Source: Lentisphaeria bacterium
GTDB lineage: Bacteria > Verrucomicrobiota > Lentisphaeria > Victivallales > Victivallaceae
Assembly (NCBI GenBank): GCA_900768515.1
Contig: CAAGDG010000182.1
Location: forward strand, 32,516 to 96,515
Length of the DNA: 64,000 bases
Direction of reading: 5' to 3'
Below the pieces are notes generated by a model. It did not search any database and had not been told where the DNA came from. It worked only from the letters and a program-made list of their open reading frames with translations. Made by a program: the position numbers and the translations under genes. Each line of letters starts with the position of its first letter. Within the stretch, counting starts at the first letter, position 1. This document shows positions 1 through 9,149 of this stretch, piece after piece.

Positions 1-55
1 GCTGACTGCCGGTCACAAACCAGAACTCGAACTTCTTCAAAAAATCTTGATTCAT
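1..55 (-). CDS. araA: L-arabinose isomerase, N-terminal fragment (cut by window edge)
   Basis: Only the first 18 codons are in the window; they read MNQDFLKKFEFWFVTGSQ. The FWFVTGSQ segment matches the conserved start of L-arabinose isomerase, which converts L-arabinose to L-ribulose in the cytoplasm. The start ATG (55-53) overlaps the glgB stop codon by one base (TGATG), and its Shine-Dalgarno AAGGAGC lies inside the last glgB codons, so translation is probably coupled to glgB. Finding it at the end of a glycogen operon is unusual. The identification rests on a short but characteristic motif; the rest of the protein is outside the window. Confidence 0.75.
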   Translation of the reverse strand, partial: MNQDFLKKFEFWFVTGSQ

Positions 56-2088
56 CACTTGCTCCTTCCGGGATGATCTTGTTTCCGAATGCGATTGTGC
101 CGCAGGACCAGCGCGGTCCGGCTCGGCAGATAGAGGCTCAGCATCTCTCCGGAACGTTCCGGAATCGTCCAGTAGACCTGATCCGGCGTCCGGAGTCCAA
201 AACCGCCGAACCGGGGATCATCCGAATCAAGCAGCGTGCCGTAGCTTCCGCCGGGAACTTCGAAACGGTAGTCCGGAAACGATCCCGTCGGATGGAAATT
301 GAAACAGAACAGCAAATCGTTCCGCTCAAAAATCAGGATCTTTTTTTCGTCGTCGATCCGAACCGTCTGGCAGCGCGCATCGTAGAAACCCGCGCCGGAG
401 ACAATCTCCAGCATCGCCCGGTCGAAATCGCGCAGGAACCGGTAGCGCAGCGCCGGCTCCTCCGCCAGCGACCACTGCCGCCGGGCGTGATCGAACGACC
501 AGCCGTTGCCGGAACGGGGAAAATCCACCCACTCCGGGTGACCGAACTCGTTGCCCATGAAATTCAGATAGCCGTTCCCCGCCGCGGCCGCGGTCGAGAG
601 CCGCGCCAGTTTGTGCAGCGCCACCGCCCGGTCCACCGCCGGATTGGCAGAACCCACGTGCATCGCATCGTACATCGCCGCTCCCGCCAGCCGGAAGATC
701 GCGGTCTGCCCGCCGACAATCGCCTGATCGTGGCACTCGACGTAACTGATCGACCGTTCGTCCTGCCGCCGGTTGGTCAGTTCGTGGTAGAGGGTGAACA
801 TGTTCCAGTTCTCGTCCGGAAGATCGAAAAGCTTGAACCAGAGATCCGTCACTCCCATCGCCATCCGGTAGTCGAATCCGATCCCCCCCTCCTCCGCGGC
901 GGCGGCCAGGCCGGGCATGCCGCTGACATCCTCCGCCACGGTGGTCGCATCGGGGCGAACCGTGTGAATCACCCGGTTGGCCAGCGCAAGGTAGGTCAGC
1001 GCATCCGGATCCACCTCGGGACCGAAGTAGTCGCCGTAAGAGGTGAAGCTCTTCCCGAGCCCGTGGTGGAAGTACATCATGCTGGTCACACCGTCGAACC
1101 GGAAGCCGTCCACCCGGTATTCGTCGAGATAGAACCGGCAGTTTGAAAGCAGAAAGTGGAGCACCTCCGGCTTGCCGTAGTCAAAACAGAGCGAATCCCA
1201 GGCGCGGTGCTCCCCCCGCTCCCCTTCGTGAAAGTAGGTCGAACGGCTGCCGTCGATCCGGGCAATCCCCTCCGCCTCATTCCGAACCGCGTGGGAGTGA
1301 ACCAGGTCAATGATCACCCGCAATCCCAGACCGTGGGCGGCATCAACCAGCGCCTTGAACTCTTCCGGTGTGCCGAACCGCGAGGCGATCGCAAAAAAGT
1401 TGGAGACGTGGTAGCCGAAACTCCCGTAGTACGGATGGTTCATGATCGCCATCAGCTGCACCGTGTTGTAACCGGCGGCGGCAATCCGGGGGAGAATCTT
1501 CTCCCGGTACTCGCCGAAGGTGCCGACCCGCGGCTCCTCCTGCGCCATTCCGATGTGGGATTCGTAAATCAGCGGCGCTTCCGGCCGCGGCGGCGGCGCA
1601 TTCCGGAACCGGTACGGCTTCTCCGGATGCCAGACCACCGCGCTGAAGAGTCCGGTCTCCCGGTCCTGCTCAACCGTCCGGACATAGGCGGGAAGCCGAA
1701 GCCCCTCCCCGCCCGGCCACTCAACCTGCATCGCATAATGCATGCCGTGCCGCAACGTGTCCTCCGGCAACCGCAGCTCCCAGACACCGTGCGGCAGCCG
1801 CGAAAGCCGGAACTCCGCCAGCTTCCGCCAGCCGGAGAAATCGCCGACCAGCGTAATCCGATCCGCATGGGGCGCCCACTCCCGGAACACCCAGCCGGAA
1901 CGGTCGGCGTGAAGTCCGAAATATTCGTGTCCGGAAGCGAAATCCGCCAGCGTCATCTTCCCGCCGGTCAGTTTCCGCTCCATCGCATCGACCGCTTCCC
2001 GCCGTCGCCGGAGCGTCTCGCGGAACGGTTCGAGGCAGGGGTCCGCCGTCAGCGGCAGGGGCCGGGTACTTCTCCGGGGAAACGCCAT
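55..2088 (-). CDS. glgB: 1,4-alpha-glucan branching enzyme, eukaryotic-type (GH13_8-like)
   Basis: This 677-residue cytoplasmic enzyme makes the alpha-1,6 branches of glycogen. A CBM48-like domain lies at about residues 57-150, followed by the GH13 barrel. Catalytic residues visible are Asp332 in GFRFDGVTS, Glu386 in AEDVSG and the third acid Asp454 in ECHDQ. The DGFRFDGVTSMMYFHHG segment is much closer to eukaryotic branching enzymes (subfamily GH13_8) than to the usual bacterial GlgB (GH13_9). The start is preceded by GGAGGCGGAAG. It follows glgA by 18 nt and overlaps araA by one base, so it sits in a glgP-glgA-glgB-araA operon. Confidence 0.93.
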   Translation of the reverse strand: MAFPRRSTRPLPLTADPCLEPFRETLRRRREAVDAMERKLTGGKMTLADFASGHEYFGLHADRSGWVFREWAPHADRITLVGDFSGWRKLAEFRLSRLPHGVWELRLPEDTLRHGMHYAMQVEWPGGEGLRLPAYVRTVEQDRETGLFSAVVWHPEKPYRFRNAPPPRPEAPLIYESHIGMAQEEPRVGTFGEYREKILPRIAAAGYNTVQLMAIMNHPYYGSFGYHVSNFFAIASRFGTPEEFKALVDAAHGLGLRVIIDLVHSHAVRNEAEGIARIDGSRSTYFHEGERGEHRAWDSLCFDYGKPEVLHFLLSNCRFYLDEYRVDGFRFDGVTSMMYFHHGLGKSFTSYGDYFGPEVDPDALTYLALANRVIHTVRPDATTVAEDVSGMPGLAAAAEEGGIGFDYRMAMGVTDLWFKLFDLPDENWNMFTLYHELTNRRQDERSISYVECHDQAIVGGQTAIFRLAGAAMYDAMHVGSANPAVDRAVALHKLARLSTAAAAGNGYLNFMGNEFGHPEWVDFPRSGNGWSFDHARRQWSLAEEPALRYRFLRDFDRAMLEIVSGAGFYDARCQTVRIDDEKKILIFERNDLLFCFNFHPTGSFPDYRFEVPGGSYGTLLDSDDPRFGGFGLRTPDQVYWTIPERSGEMLSLYLPSRTALVLRHNRIRKQDHPGRSK

Positions 2089-2106
2089 CTTCCGCCTCCA
2101 GAAGCC

Positions 2107-3621
2107 TCAGTGCCGCACCAGCGGACGCTCCAGCATGTTTTCGTAGATCTGAATGTACGCCTGCGCGGTCACATCGTGATTGAACCGCCGCTTCGCATCC
2201 TCCATGATCCGGGCAATCTCCCGGCTTTTGACTTCTGCCGGCATCCGGTAGAACTTCATCGCCTCCCCCATCGCCCAGAGCAGGCCGTTGGCGTCGTAGG
2301 TCTCAAACCGGAAACCGTTGCCGGTGTGGTTGGTCAGATCGAGCGGATCGACCGTATCATGCAGACCGCCGGTATCATGCACAACCGGCAGACTCCCGTA
2401 ATACTGGCAGGTCATCTGCGGCAGACCGCACGGCTCGAAAAGCGACGGCATCAGCACAAAGTCGCTGGCGGCAAATGCCAGGTGCGACAACCTTTCCTCG
2501 AAATCACAGACCGTGACACGATCATAGAAGTCATGAAACGCCACGATGTCGTGAAACACCTTCTGATAGCTGCCGTTGGCCACAAACGCGATTTGCAATC
2601 CTTCGTCCCAATAACGGTGGACCACTTCATATAGAATGTCCGACAGCAATGAACACCCTTTCTGCACCGGATCCAGGCGGCTCGGCCAGAAGAAGAGCGG
2701 CGCATTCTGATCCACCCTCAGTCCGGTCCGGGACTGAAACGCGATCTTGTTGACTTTCTTGGCCTCGGAGTGGGTCGCCGGACCGAATTTGATCTCAAGA
2801 TAGGGGTCGATTTCAGGATTGCTGTCCTCGTCGGGAGAGTTCAGAATGCCGGACGCACAGTGCGCGTAATATTTTCCCGCCATCTCGTAACGGATATTGT
2901 CCGGCACGAAGGAGTGCTTCCCCTCAACCACCTCCCGCAGAAAAGTCGGACTGACCGTGTTGATGAAGTGCGCCGCAAAAATACCGCTGGCCAGCATATC
3001 CACCTGGTTGGTCGAACGGCTCTCCTCATAGTTGTACGGGGGCCGGTCATAATAAAGATACTGCCAGAAGGGGGCGGCGTCGATGCCGCGATCCTCGATC
3101 TTTTCAAGCGTCGCCTTCTGAGTGTGAATATTGTGCACGGTGAACAAGCACGGAATCCCCATCCGCCGGGCGGCGGCGGGGATCAGTCCGGTCATCCAGT
3201 CGTTGCAGTGAATCAGATCCGGCTTCACGCTCGGAATGATGTTGTTGATCACTTCGCGCTGAAAAGCCATCGCCTGCAGAATACTGTCTTCAGAGTAATT
3301 GCTGTAGACAGTGTCCCGATAGTAGAAAATCCGGTCCTCGGCCAGATGAATGCGGCTGTTGTGCAGGTGGTTCATGTAAACCCGCAATTCGTCGCTGATC
3401 AGGTTTCCCACGTCGATGTGGAACATCCGCCGGTAATGCGGCAGCGCCACATGCACATCCGCCCCCTGACGGAACAGCGCTGCAACCAGCGAAGCGGAAA
3501 CATCCGCCAACCCTCCCGCCTTGGCGTGCAAACTGTTGATCATATTCCCCATGCCTTCCGGCAAATAGGTGATTTCCGGCGTCACCACCAGAATACGGGG
3601 GCTCTTCCTTTTCTTCTGCAT
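2107..3621 (-). CDS. glgA: Glycogen/starch synthase (GT5-like)
   Basis: This 504-residue protein transfers glucose from a nucleotide sugar to the growing glycogen chain. The N-terminal KAGGLADVSASL motif (residues 34 onward) is the substrate-binding KxGG loop of GT5 synthases. The C-terminal half has FVLMPSLFEPCGLPQ and the DTGGLHDTV loop, with the catalytic-region Glu of retaining GT-B enzymes. A small insert (about LPEGMGNMINSLH) precedes the KAGG motif. The ATG at 3621 was chosen because homology begins at RILVVTPEI just after it and GAGAGG lies upstream. The frame is open 62 codons further, but that part looks random. It lies between glgP and glgB. Confidence 0.92.
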   Translation of the reverse strand: MQKKRKSPRILVVTPEITYLPEGMGNMINSLHAKAGGLADVSASLVAALFRQGADVHVALPHYRRMFHIDVGNLISDELRVYMNHLHNSRIHLAEDRIFYYRDTVYSNYSEDSILQAMAFQREVINNIIPSVKPDLIHCNDWMTGLIPAAARRMGIPCLFTVHNIHTQKATLEKIEDRGIDAAPFWQYLYYDRPPYNYEESRSTNQVDMLASGIFAAHFINTVSPTFLREVVEGKHSFVPDNIRYEMAGKYYAHCASGILNSPDEDSNPEIDPYLEIKFGPATHSEAKKVNKIAFQSRTGLRVDQNAPLFFWPSRLDPVQKGCSLLSDILYEVVHRYWDEGLQIAFVANGSYQKVFHDIVAFHDFYDRVTVCDFEERLSHLAFAASDFVLMPSLFEPCGLPQMTCQYYGSLPVVHDTGGLHDTVDPLDLTNHTGNGFRFETYDANGLLWAMGEAMKFYRMPAEVKSREIARIMEDAKRRFNHDVTAQAYIQIYENMLERPLVRH

Positions 3622-3707
3622 CGTTCTACGCCTCTCAATTCCCGGGAGAGAACAGCTTCCGCCGTCCCGGCCCTCTCCTGCGACCGGAACGGCGGTCTGC
3701 ATATCGC

Positions 3708-6251
3708 CTACTTCGGCCAGCACATGAAGCCGGGGACACTGTTGTCCCAGTCGGTTCCGGGGGCCTTGATCCGGGCGGTCAGCCCGAACCGGCCGGCGAA
3801 CTTGCATTGGACCTTGCAGGAGTAACGGCAGGTACCATCGGAGAGTTTCTCCTCCATCTCCATCGGCGTCGTCTCTCCCTGGATGATCTCATTGTGGGCG
3901 TTGACCGTTCCGTAATAGGCGTCAACCTCCACTTCTTCCGGCGCCAGATCGCCCAGGTAAACCCGGGTCGACACCAGGAAGGAGTCACCAACGTGCATAT
4001 CGTCGAGATTTCCCTTCACCTGCGGATGGTCGATCCATAGTTTTCCTCCATCGAAATTGGCAACCAGACGAACCTTCTGCGCCACCAGGCCACGCGCCTT
4101 CTCCGCGTTGTTTTCACTGAGCTTGGCGTAGGCGGCAGTGGCGGGGAGATAGAATTTCCGGTTATAGTCCTCCACCATCCGGGTACTCGAAAAATCGCAC
4201 AGACCGGTCAGGATCGAAGCCTTCATCCGCTCAACCCAGCGGGTCGGCACGTCGTTGGCACCTCGCTCGTAGAAGCACGGAACGATCTCGTTCTCCAGAA
4301 TGTTGTACAACTCCTGCGCCTCGTAGTTGTCGCGGTCCTCGTCTTCTACGTAGTAGTCGTTGCCCTCGATCGCCCAGCCGTTTTCACCGTCGTAGGCCTC
4401 AGCCCACCAGCCGTCGAGAATGCTGCAGTTCAGCACACCGTTGATCGCAGCCTTCATGCCGGAAGTCCCGCTCGCCTCCTGCGGACGGCGGGGATTGTTG
4501 AGCCAGACGTCGACCCCCTGCACCAGCATCCGGGCCATCCCGATATCGTAATTCTCCAGAATCACCAGCCGGTCCTGAACCTCTTCGCGCTGCGCGAACT
4601 GAATCAGCTCCTGAATCAGACGCTTGCCGCCGTCGTCGGCCGGATGCGCCTTGCCGGCAAAGATCAGCTGAATCGGATGCGCCTTGTCCTTCAGCAGCGA
4701 AAGCAGCCGTTCCGGGCTGCGCAGGAGCAGCGTGGCACGCTTGTAGGTGGCAAACCGGCGCGCGAATCCGATCGTCAGAATGTCGGGGTTGAGAATGCCT
4801 TTTTTATCCTGCTGTGAGGCCGAACCGGGATTCAGATAGCGGATGTCGTTCTGCAGAATCCGGCGGGTTCTGCGCACCAGAGACTGACGGCAGACCTCGT
4901 GGGAGGCCCACAGCTCCTCGTTCGGAATCGCCTGAATTCCCGCCTCAAGCTCGCAGCGCTCGGGATTGTTCTGCCAGTTCGGAGAGAGATAGCTGTTATA
5001 AAGATAGGCCATCCGTTCGGAAACCCAGGAGGCAATGTGTACGCCATTGGTGATATGATCGATCGGAATCTCCGACACGGACCGTTCCGGCCAGAGCTTT
5101 TTCCACATCTCCCGCGCAACCTCCCCGTGGAGCCGGCTCACCCCGTTGCTGTAGTTGGCCAGGCGCAGCCCGAAAACCGTCATCGACATTTCCGAGGCGT
5201 GATCGCGTTCTCCAATCGGAATGCCCCAGCGGATCACACGGTCAAGGTCAAGCTTCGCCTCCTGTGCAAACGGCGCAAGATACGGACGCAGCAGCCCGAT
5301 GTCGAACACCTCGTTGCCCGCCGGCACCGGCGTATGCGTGGTGAAGATATTCGAACGCCAGACGATCTCCAGCGCCACATTGGAATCGTACCCGAGATCG
5401 TTGACCAGGTGGGCGATCCGGCCCAGCGAAAGGAAACCGGCATGGCCCTCGTTCATGTGGCAGACCGCCGGGGAATACCCCATCGCCAGCAGCGCCTTGA
5501 ATCCGCCGATTCCCAGCAGAAGTTCCTGATGCAGCCGCATGCGCTTGTCGCCGCCGTAGAGACGCCAGGTCACTTCGCGAAGTTCGGGCGGATTCTGCGG
5601 GATCTCCGTATCGAGCAGAACCAGCGGCACATTGCCGACCCAGAGCACCCAGGCCGCCGCGTAAAGCTGGCGGTCGATCAGCGGAATGCTGATGATGATC
5701 TCCTTGCCCTGCGGATCACAGGCGCGGACCAGCGGAAGATTGTGGATTTCCGAAATCGGATAGTGTTCCGTCTGCCAGCCATTGCGGTCCAGCACCTGCC
5801 GGAAATACCCCTGCCGGTAGAGCAGTCCGACCGCGACCAGCGGAAGTTTAAGATCGCTGGCCGCCTTCAGATGGTCGCCGGCGAGAACACCGAGGCCGCC
5901 GGAGAAGATCCGAATGCTCTCATGAATGCCGAATTCCAGCGAAAAATACGCGACCGTCCGCTTGGTGACATCCTCGGTTTTGAGCGTCTCACGTTCGAAC
6001 TCCTGGTGTACCGTGCGCAGCAGCCGCAGATAGGAGGCGTCATGCGCAAGCTCCTCAAGACGGCGCTGTGGAACCTTCCGGAGAAACTCCCGCGCATTTC
6101 CTTCCAGTTCGCGCCAGAGATTGGCGTTGATCCGGGTAAAAAGCGCAATCGCCTGCGGATGCCAGCACCACCAGATGTTGTTGGACAATTTCTCAAGAAA
6201 CTCAAGTTCCGCCGGAATGCGGGGGCCTACATTATAAAGCTGTACGTCCAT
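3708..6251 (-). CDS. glgP: Alpha-glucan (glycogen) phosphorylase, GT35
   Basis: This 847-residue enzyme phosphorolyses glycogen to glucose 1-phosphate using pyridoxal phosphate. The PLP-binding lysine is predicted at Lys600 in EASGTSGMKAAING. The N-terminus (NIWWCWHPQAIALFTRI) is the DUF3417-type opening of the shorter alpha-glucan phosphorylases rather than the E. coli MalP/GlgP type. The ATG at 6251 starts the conserved region; the open frame extends 37 codons upstream without family-like sequence. The gene is the first of the glgPAB group, 86 nt before glgA. A TATAAT box lies just upstream at 6277-6282. Confidence 0.92.
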   Translation of the reverse strand: MDVQLYNVGPRIPAELEFLEKLSNNIWWCWHPQAIALFTRINANLWRELEGNAREFLRKVPQRRLEELAHDASYLRLLRTVHQEFERETLKTEDVTKRTVAYFSLEFGIHESIRIFSGGLGVLAGDHLKAASDLKLPLVAVGLLYRQGYFRQVLDRNGWQTEHYPISEIHNLPLVRACDPQGKEIIISIPLIDRQLYAAAWVLWVGNVPLVLLDTEIPQNPPELREVTWRLYGGDKRMRLHQELLLGIGGFKALLAMGYSPAVCHMNEGHAGFLSLGRIAHLVNDLGYDSNVALEIVWRSNIFTTHTPVPAGNEVFDIGLLRPYLAPFAQEAKLDLDRVIRWGIPIGERDHASEMSMTVFGLRLANYSNGVSRLHGEVAREMWKKLWPERSVSEIPIDHITNGVHIASWVSERMAYLYNSYLSPNWQNNPERCELEAGIQAIPNEELWASHEVCRQSLVRRTRRILQNDIRYLNPGSASQQDKKGILNPDILTIGFARRFATYKRATLLLRSPERLLSLLKDKAHPIQLIFAGKAHPADDGGKRLIQELIQFAQREEVQDRLVILENYDIGMARMLVQGVDVWLNNPRRPQEASGTSGMKAAINGVLNCSILDGWWAEAYDGENGWAIEGNDYYVEDEDRDNYEAQELYNILENEIVPCFYERGANDVPTRWVERMKASILTGLCDFSSTRMVEDYNRKFYLPATAAYAKLSENNAEKARGLVAQKVRLVANFDGGKLWIDHPQVKGNLDDMHVGDSFLVSTRVYLGDLAPEEVEVDAYYGTVNAHNEIIQGETTPMEMEEKLSDGTCRYSCKVQCKFAGRFGLTARIKAPGTDWDNSVPGFMCWPK

Positions 6252-6276
6252 ACGGGAAACCTCAATGCGGGCAAAT

Positions 6277-6305
6277 ATTATATTAACTCCAACCGCCAGT
6301 CCACA
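6277..6305 (-). promoter_or_regulatory. Possible glgP promoter
   Basis: A perfect TATAAT (6282-6277) lies 26 nt upstream of the glgP ATG. With 17-bp spacing the -35 would be TGTGGA (6305-6300), which is weak. The region between cbm48 and glgP is 155 nt and holds nothing else obvious. Confidence 0.4.
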
Positions 6306-6406
6306 GCCAGGACGGGCGGAAGACCTGAAAACACTTCCACAACTCCCGGACACGCCCTTCACAACGAAGCCGGGAAACGGTCTGAAACTTCACATTTTTC
6401 TTTAGA

Positions 6407-6706
6407 TCAGCGGGCCTCAAGCACCAATACGCTGTTGAGAGTGCCGAGCGAATTCGGACAGAAATTGGGATTGGAATCATCCAGTTTCCACTCCCCGTCG
6501 ACGATGAACTTGTATTCGTACTGCCCGGGTTCGAGCAGCATCACGCAACGGTAGATGCCGTCGCCGTCGCGATCAACCATCCGGCGATTCTCCCAGTTGT
6601 TGAAGCTGCCGGCGACGCCGACGTCGTGACCGGGACCGATTTCGAGTTGAAATTCCACCTTCCTACGGGCGGTGCGATTCGTTCGAGTAATGTTTTTTCT
6701 GGGCAT
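6407..6706 (-). CDS. Stand-alone CBM48 glycogen-binding domain protein
   Basis: This 99-residue protein consists almost only of a carbohydrate-binding module 48 (AMPK-beta/isoamylase N-terminal type). The signature runs VGVAGSFNNWENRRMVDRDGDGIYRCVMLLEPGQYEYKFIVDGEW, seen as separated pieces: FNNW, the D-G-Y turn and the YKFIVDG strand. No catalytic domain, signal peptide or membrane segment is present. The N-terminus is basic (RKNITRTNRTARRK). The start has a strong AAGGAGGAG. It lies upstream of glgP on the same strand with its own promoter. A role as a glycogen-targeting or scaffold protein for the glg enzymes is inferred from context only. Confidence 0.8.
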   Translation of the reverse strand: MPRKNITRTNRTARRKVEFQLEIGPGHDVGVAGSFNNWENRRMVDRDGDGIYRCVMLLEPGQYEYKFIVDGEWKLDDSNPNFCPNSLGTLNSVLVLEAR

Positions 6707-7104
6707 GGCGAAACTCCTCCTTAATCTTACCGGAACGCGGGGGGCAATGCGTCCGTCGCGGAACTCCGGGAGGATCCCGGAATCCCCGCCGCGCCCGGCG
6801 GGAACGACCTTTTCACAAGCGCCCCCGCCTCATATTTCACAATATAACACCATTCCCGGGAGATTTCAAGTTAAAATTTCATTAACTTCCTATCTTTCAA
6901 ATGAATCCATCCGGTCGCAACACAGGAAATTTCTGACAACATCTCAAACGATTTCACGACGTAATCAATTAAAAATAAATATCTTAATTCAACAAACAAG
7001 ACGATTCCCCGTAAAAAAGCGGGATAAAAACATGCGAAAACAGCAAGAAAGAAAAGCCCACAGCTGTTTCAGGACAAAGGAATTGTATCGTCTTCTCCCC
7101 TGAT
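6707..7104. other. 398-nt intergenic region upstream of cbm48
   Basis: This holds the cbm48 promoter (6841-6869) and two adjacent GC-rich hairpins in the predicted cbm48 leader: CCGGGA/TCCCGG at 6766-6780, and CCCGCCG/CGGCGGG at 6785-6802. The 6870-7100 part is AT-rich and shows no convincing gene. A plus-strand open frame across it lacks coding character. Confidence 0.6.
6841..6869 (-). promoter_or_regulatory. Promoter of cbm48
   Basis: On the minus strand a TTGAAA -35 box (6869-6864) and a TATATT -10 box (6846-6841) are separated by exactly 17 bp. Transcription would give a leader of about 130 nt containing two stable hairpins. Confidence 0.7.
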
Positions 7105-7821
7105 TCAGTCCAAAATGGGCAGCATCAGCAGCACCGCCCCGTTTATAATCATATGTATCATAAACGGAACCAGAAGGTTGCGAGAAGTCAGAAAGGCAAT
7201 TTGAAACACCACTCCCATGAAAATCAGTGAAGGCAGCCCCAGCAGAAAAAAATGAACGCAGCCGAAGAGTGTCGCGGTCAGTCCCAGCGCGACGACACCG
7301 CCCAGCGGCCGGAAAAGCCCGTACAGCAGCCGGCGGAACACCAGCTCCTCCACCGCCGGGATCACCAGCGCCACCAGCACCGCCAGCACCGCCAGCCGCC
7401 AGCCGGACATGGAGATTGCCGCCATGACCAGATTCTGTGTCTCTGCGAAATCGATCTTGCAAAACGCCAGCAGATTCCGCCAGAAAGAACCGATCAGCCA
7501 GTTGCCGATCCCCCAGATCACCAGGCATCCGGCGACGACCGTCCGAAAATCCCGGAAGCGCAACGCCCGGATGCCGAGCTTGCGCAAGAGGTTTCCCCGG
7601 GGCCGAACCGCGCCGCAGACGCTGAGCGCAACGGCCGCGGGCACCACGTACAGCAGCGCCTGAACCAGAAGCGAATCCGGCGGGTTTCCTGAAAGGCGGC
7701 GCCATGCCGCAAGAGCGACCGCGACCAGAGCCGGAGCCGCGACAAGCGCCCCCAGGAGCGCGAGGAAACATTCAAACGCGCTCAGTCGGCAACGCCATGG
7801 GATTCGTTCCAGATTGATCAT
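7105..7821 (-). CDS. CPBP-family intramembrane metalloprotease (CAAX protease-like)
   Basis: This 238-residue polytopic membrane protein has several hydrophobic segments. The CPBP (Abi/Rce1) motifs are visible: EELVFRRLLYG (EExxxR motif), a following FGCVHFF and a C-terminal HMIINGAV (HxxxN type). Members are glutamate-type intramembrane proteases; the substrate cannot be told. The ATG at 7821 overlaps the tsaE stop by four bases (ATGA), so it is the last gene of a thiL-tsaE-CPBP operon. The frame is open further upstream, but that part lies inside tsaE and is not membrane-like. Confidence 0.82.
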   Translation of the reverse strand: MINLERIPWRCRLSAFECFLALLGALVAAPALVAVALAAWRRLSGNPPDSLLVQALLYVVPAAVALSVCGAVRPRGNLLRKLGIRALRFRDFRTVVAGCLVIWGIGNWLIGSFWRNLLAFCKIDFAETQNLVMAAISMSGWRLAVLAVLVALVIPAVEELVFRRLLYGLFRPLGGVVALGLTATLFGCVHFFLLGLPSLIFMGVVFQIAFLTSRNLLVPFMIHMIINGAVLLMLPILD

Positions 7822-8258
7822 CGACCCGGCCGCGTCACACAGATTTCGCGCCCGGAATCGGAGAGGTGGCGGATTTCGATCCGGACCGCCTCCGCCGGCA
7901 GGATGTCGGCGATCCGCTCCGGCCACTCCACCAGCGCAATCGAGCCGGGGTCGTCCAGAAACTCATCCACGCCGAACGCCAGCGCCGAACGCGAATCGTC
8001 GATCCGGTAAAGATCCAGATGATAGAGCATGCCGCCGCCGGGCAGCGGATACTCCTGCACAATCGTGTAAGTCGGACTCGAAACCGGTTCCGAGATGCCC
8101 AGCCCCCGCGCGAAACCGCGGGAGAACACCGTCTTTCCGGCGCCGAGATCACCGTCGAGCAGAAGAACGCTGCCGCGCGGAAGCTCCTTTGCAAGCTGGG
8201 CCGCCAGCGCCTCGGTCTCCTCTTCGGAATTACTGATGATTGTCTCTTTAATGTTCAT
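7818..8258 (-). CDS. tsaE: tRNA t6A biosynthesis ATPase TsaE
   Basis: This 146-residue P-loop ATPase supports the TsaB/TsaD complex that makes N6-threonylcarbamoyladenosine at tRNA position 37. The Walker A motif GDLGAGKT is near the N-terminus, followed by SSPTYTIVQEY and YHLDLYRIDD, both typical of TsaE. The ATG at 8258 overlaps the thiL end by 11 nt. A GTG at 8279 would add seven residues but has no better ribosome site. The downstream CPBP gene overlaps its stop codon. Confidence 0.92.
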   Translation of the reverse strand: MNIKETIISNSEEETEALAAQLAKELPRGSVLLLDGDLGAGKTVFSRGFARGLGISEPVSSPTYTIVQEYPLPGGGMLYHLDLYRIDDSRSALAFGVDEFLDDPGSIALVEWPERIADILPAEAVRIEIRHLSDSGREICVTRPGR

Positions 8259-9141
8259 AACCGAGCACCCCGTTTTCACTCAAAATTCGACCGGAGGGAT
8301 CGACCACCCGGGGCGCGCCCTCCCTCGCCGCGCCGATCCGGGCGAGCGGAGCAAACTCCGCCGGCCACCGTTCTTCCAGCTCCGCGGCCCGATCCTGTGG
8401 AACCGTGAACAGAAGTTCATAATCTTCCCCGTCCCGGAGCGCCGTTTCCGCCGTCGCCCCTTCCCGCAGCGGCACACGCCGGGGATCGAGCAGCAGTTCC
8501 CGCCCGGAACGCTCCGCCAGCCGGAGCGCGTCCAGAAGCAAGCCGTCGCTGATGTCGAGCATGGCGCTCGCAAACCGGTTTTCCCCGAGGAACCGTCCTT
8601 CCCGCAGCCGGGGACGGAAGCTCAGATGATGACCGCTCTCAAACGAATTGCCGCAGCAACCGGTCACATAGAGAAAATCCCCCGGCCGGGCGCCGGAACG
8701 CAGAACCATCCGATCTTTCGCCACCTCGCCCAGAATCGAAAGGGAAGCCGCGACGCCCGGCTCCGGCAGTCCGGCAAGGTCGCCGCCGACGACCGGAACG
8801 CCCCACTCCGCACCCGCTTCCGCCGCTCCCCGGCAGAAGGCGAGCACCCACTCCGGATCCCGTCCGGCCGCCGCGACGGAAAGCAGCGCCCAGCGCGGGA
8901 CGCCACCCATCGCGGCAATGTCGCTCAGGTTGCGTTTCATGAGTTTGGCCCCCGCGATTCCGGGCGGAGTCGCGGCCGGATCGAAATGGACATGAGCGAT
9001 CAACTGGTCCACAGCGGCAAGCAGATAGTTTTCCCCGGGGATCTCCAGCGCGGCACAATCGTCTCCCGGACCGAGCGCGACGCCGGGAAACGCGGCAAGC
9101 GAAGGCAGCAGCGCCTTCAAGATATTCCGTTCCTGCAGCAT
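8248..9141 (-). CDS. thiL: Thiamine-monophosphate kinase
   Basis: This 297-residue enzyme phosphorylates thiamine monophosphate to thiamine diphosphate, the active cofactor. Family features are GPGDDCAAL near residues 24-32, KLMKRNLSDIAAMGG, VVGGDLAG and MLDISDGLLLDALRL in the AIRS-like fold. Length is usual for ThiL. It heads the thiL-tsaE-CPBP operon. There is no Shine-Dalgarno before the ATG; instead a consensus promoter ends eight bases upstream, suggesting a leaderless transcript. Confidence 0.92.
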   Translation of the reverse strand: MLQERNILKALLPSLAAFPGVALGPGDDCAALEIPGENYLLAAVDQLIAHVHFDPAATPPGIAGAKLMKRNLSDIAAMGGVPRWALLSVAAAGRDPEWVLAFCRGAAEAGAEWGVPVVGGDLAGLPEPGVAASLSILGEVAKDRMVLRSGARPGDFLYVTGCCGNSFESGHHLSFRPRLREGRFLGENRFASAMLDISDGLLLDALRLAERSGRELLLDPRRVPLREGATAETALRDGEDYELLFTVPQDRAAELEERWPAEFAPLARIGAAREGAPRVVDPSGRILSENGVLGYEH

Positions 9142-9149
9142 GATGATTC

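Noticed and set aside
6672..7103. 143-codon plus-strand open frame in the cbm48-CPBP gap
   Set aside because: It begins within cbm48 antisense and runs through AT-rich promoter DNA; basic random-looking sequence without a ribosome site.
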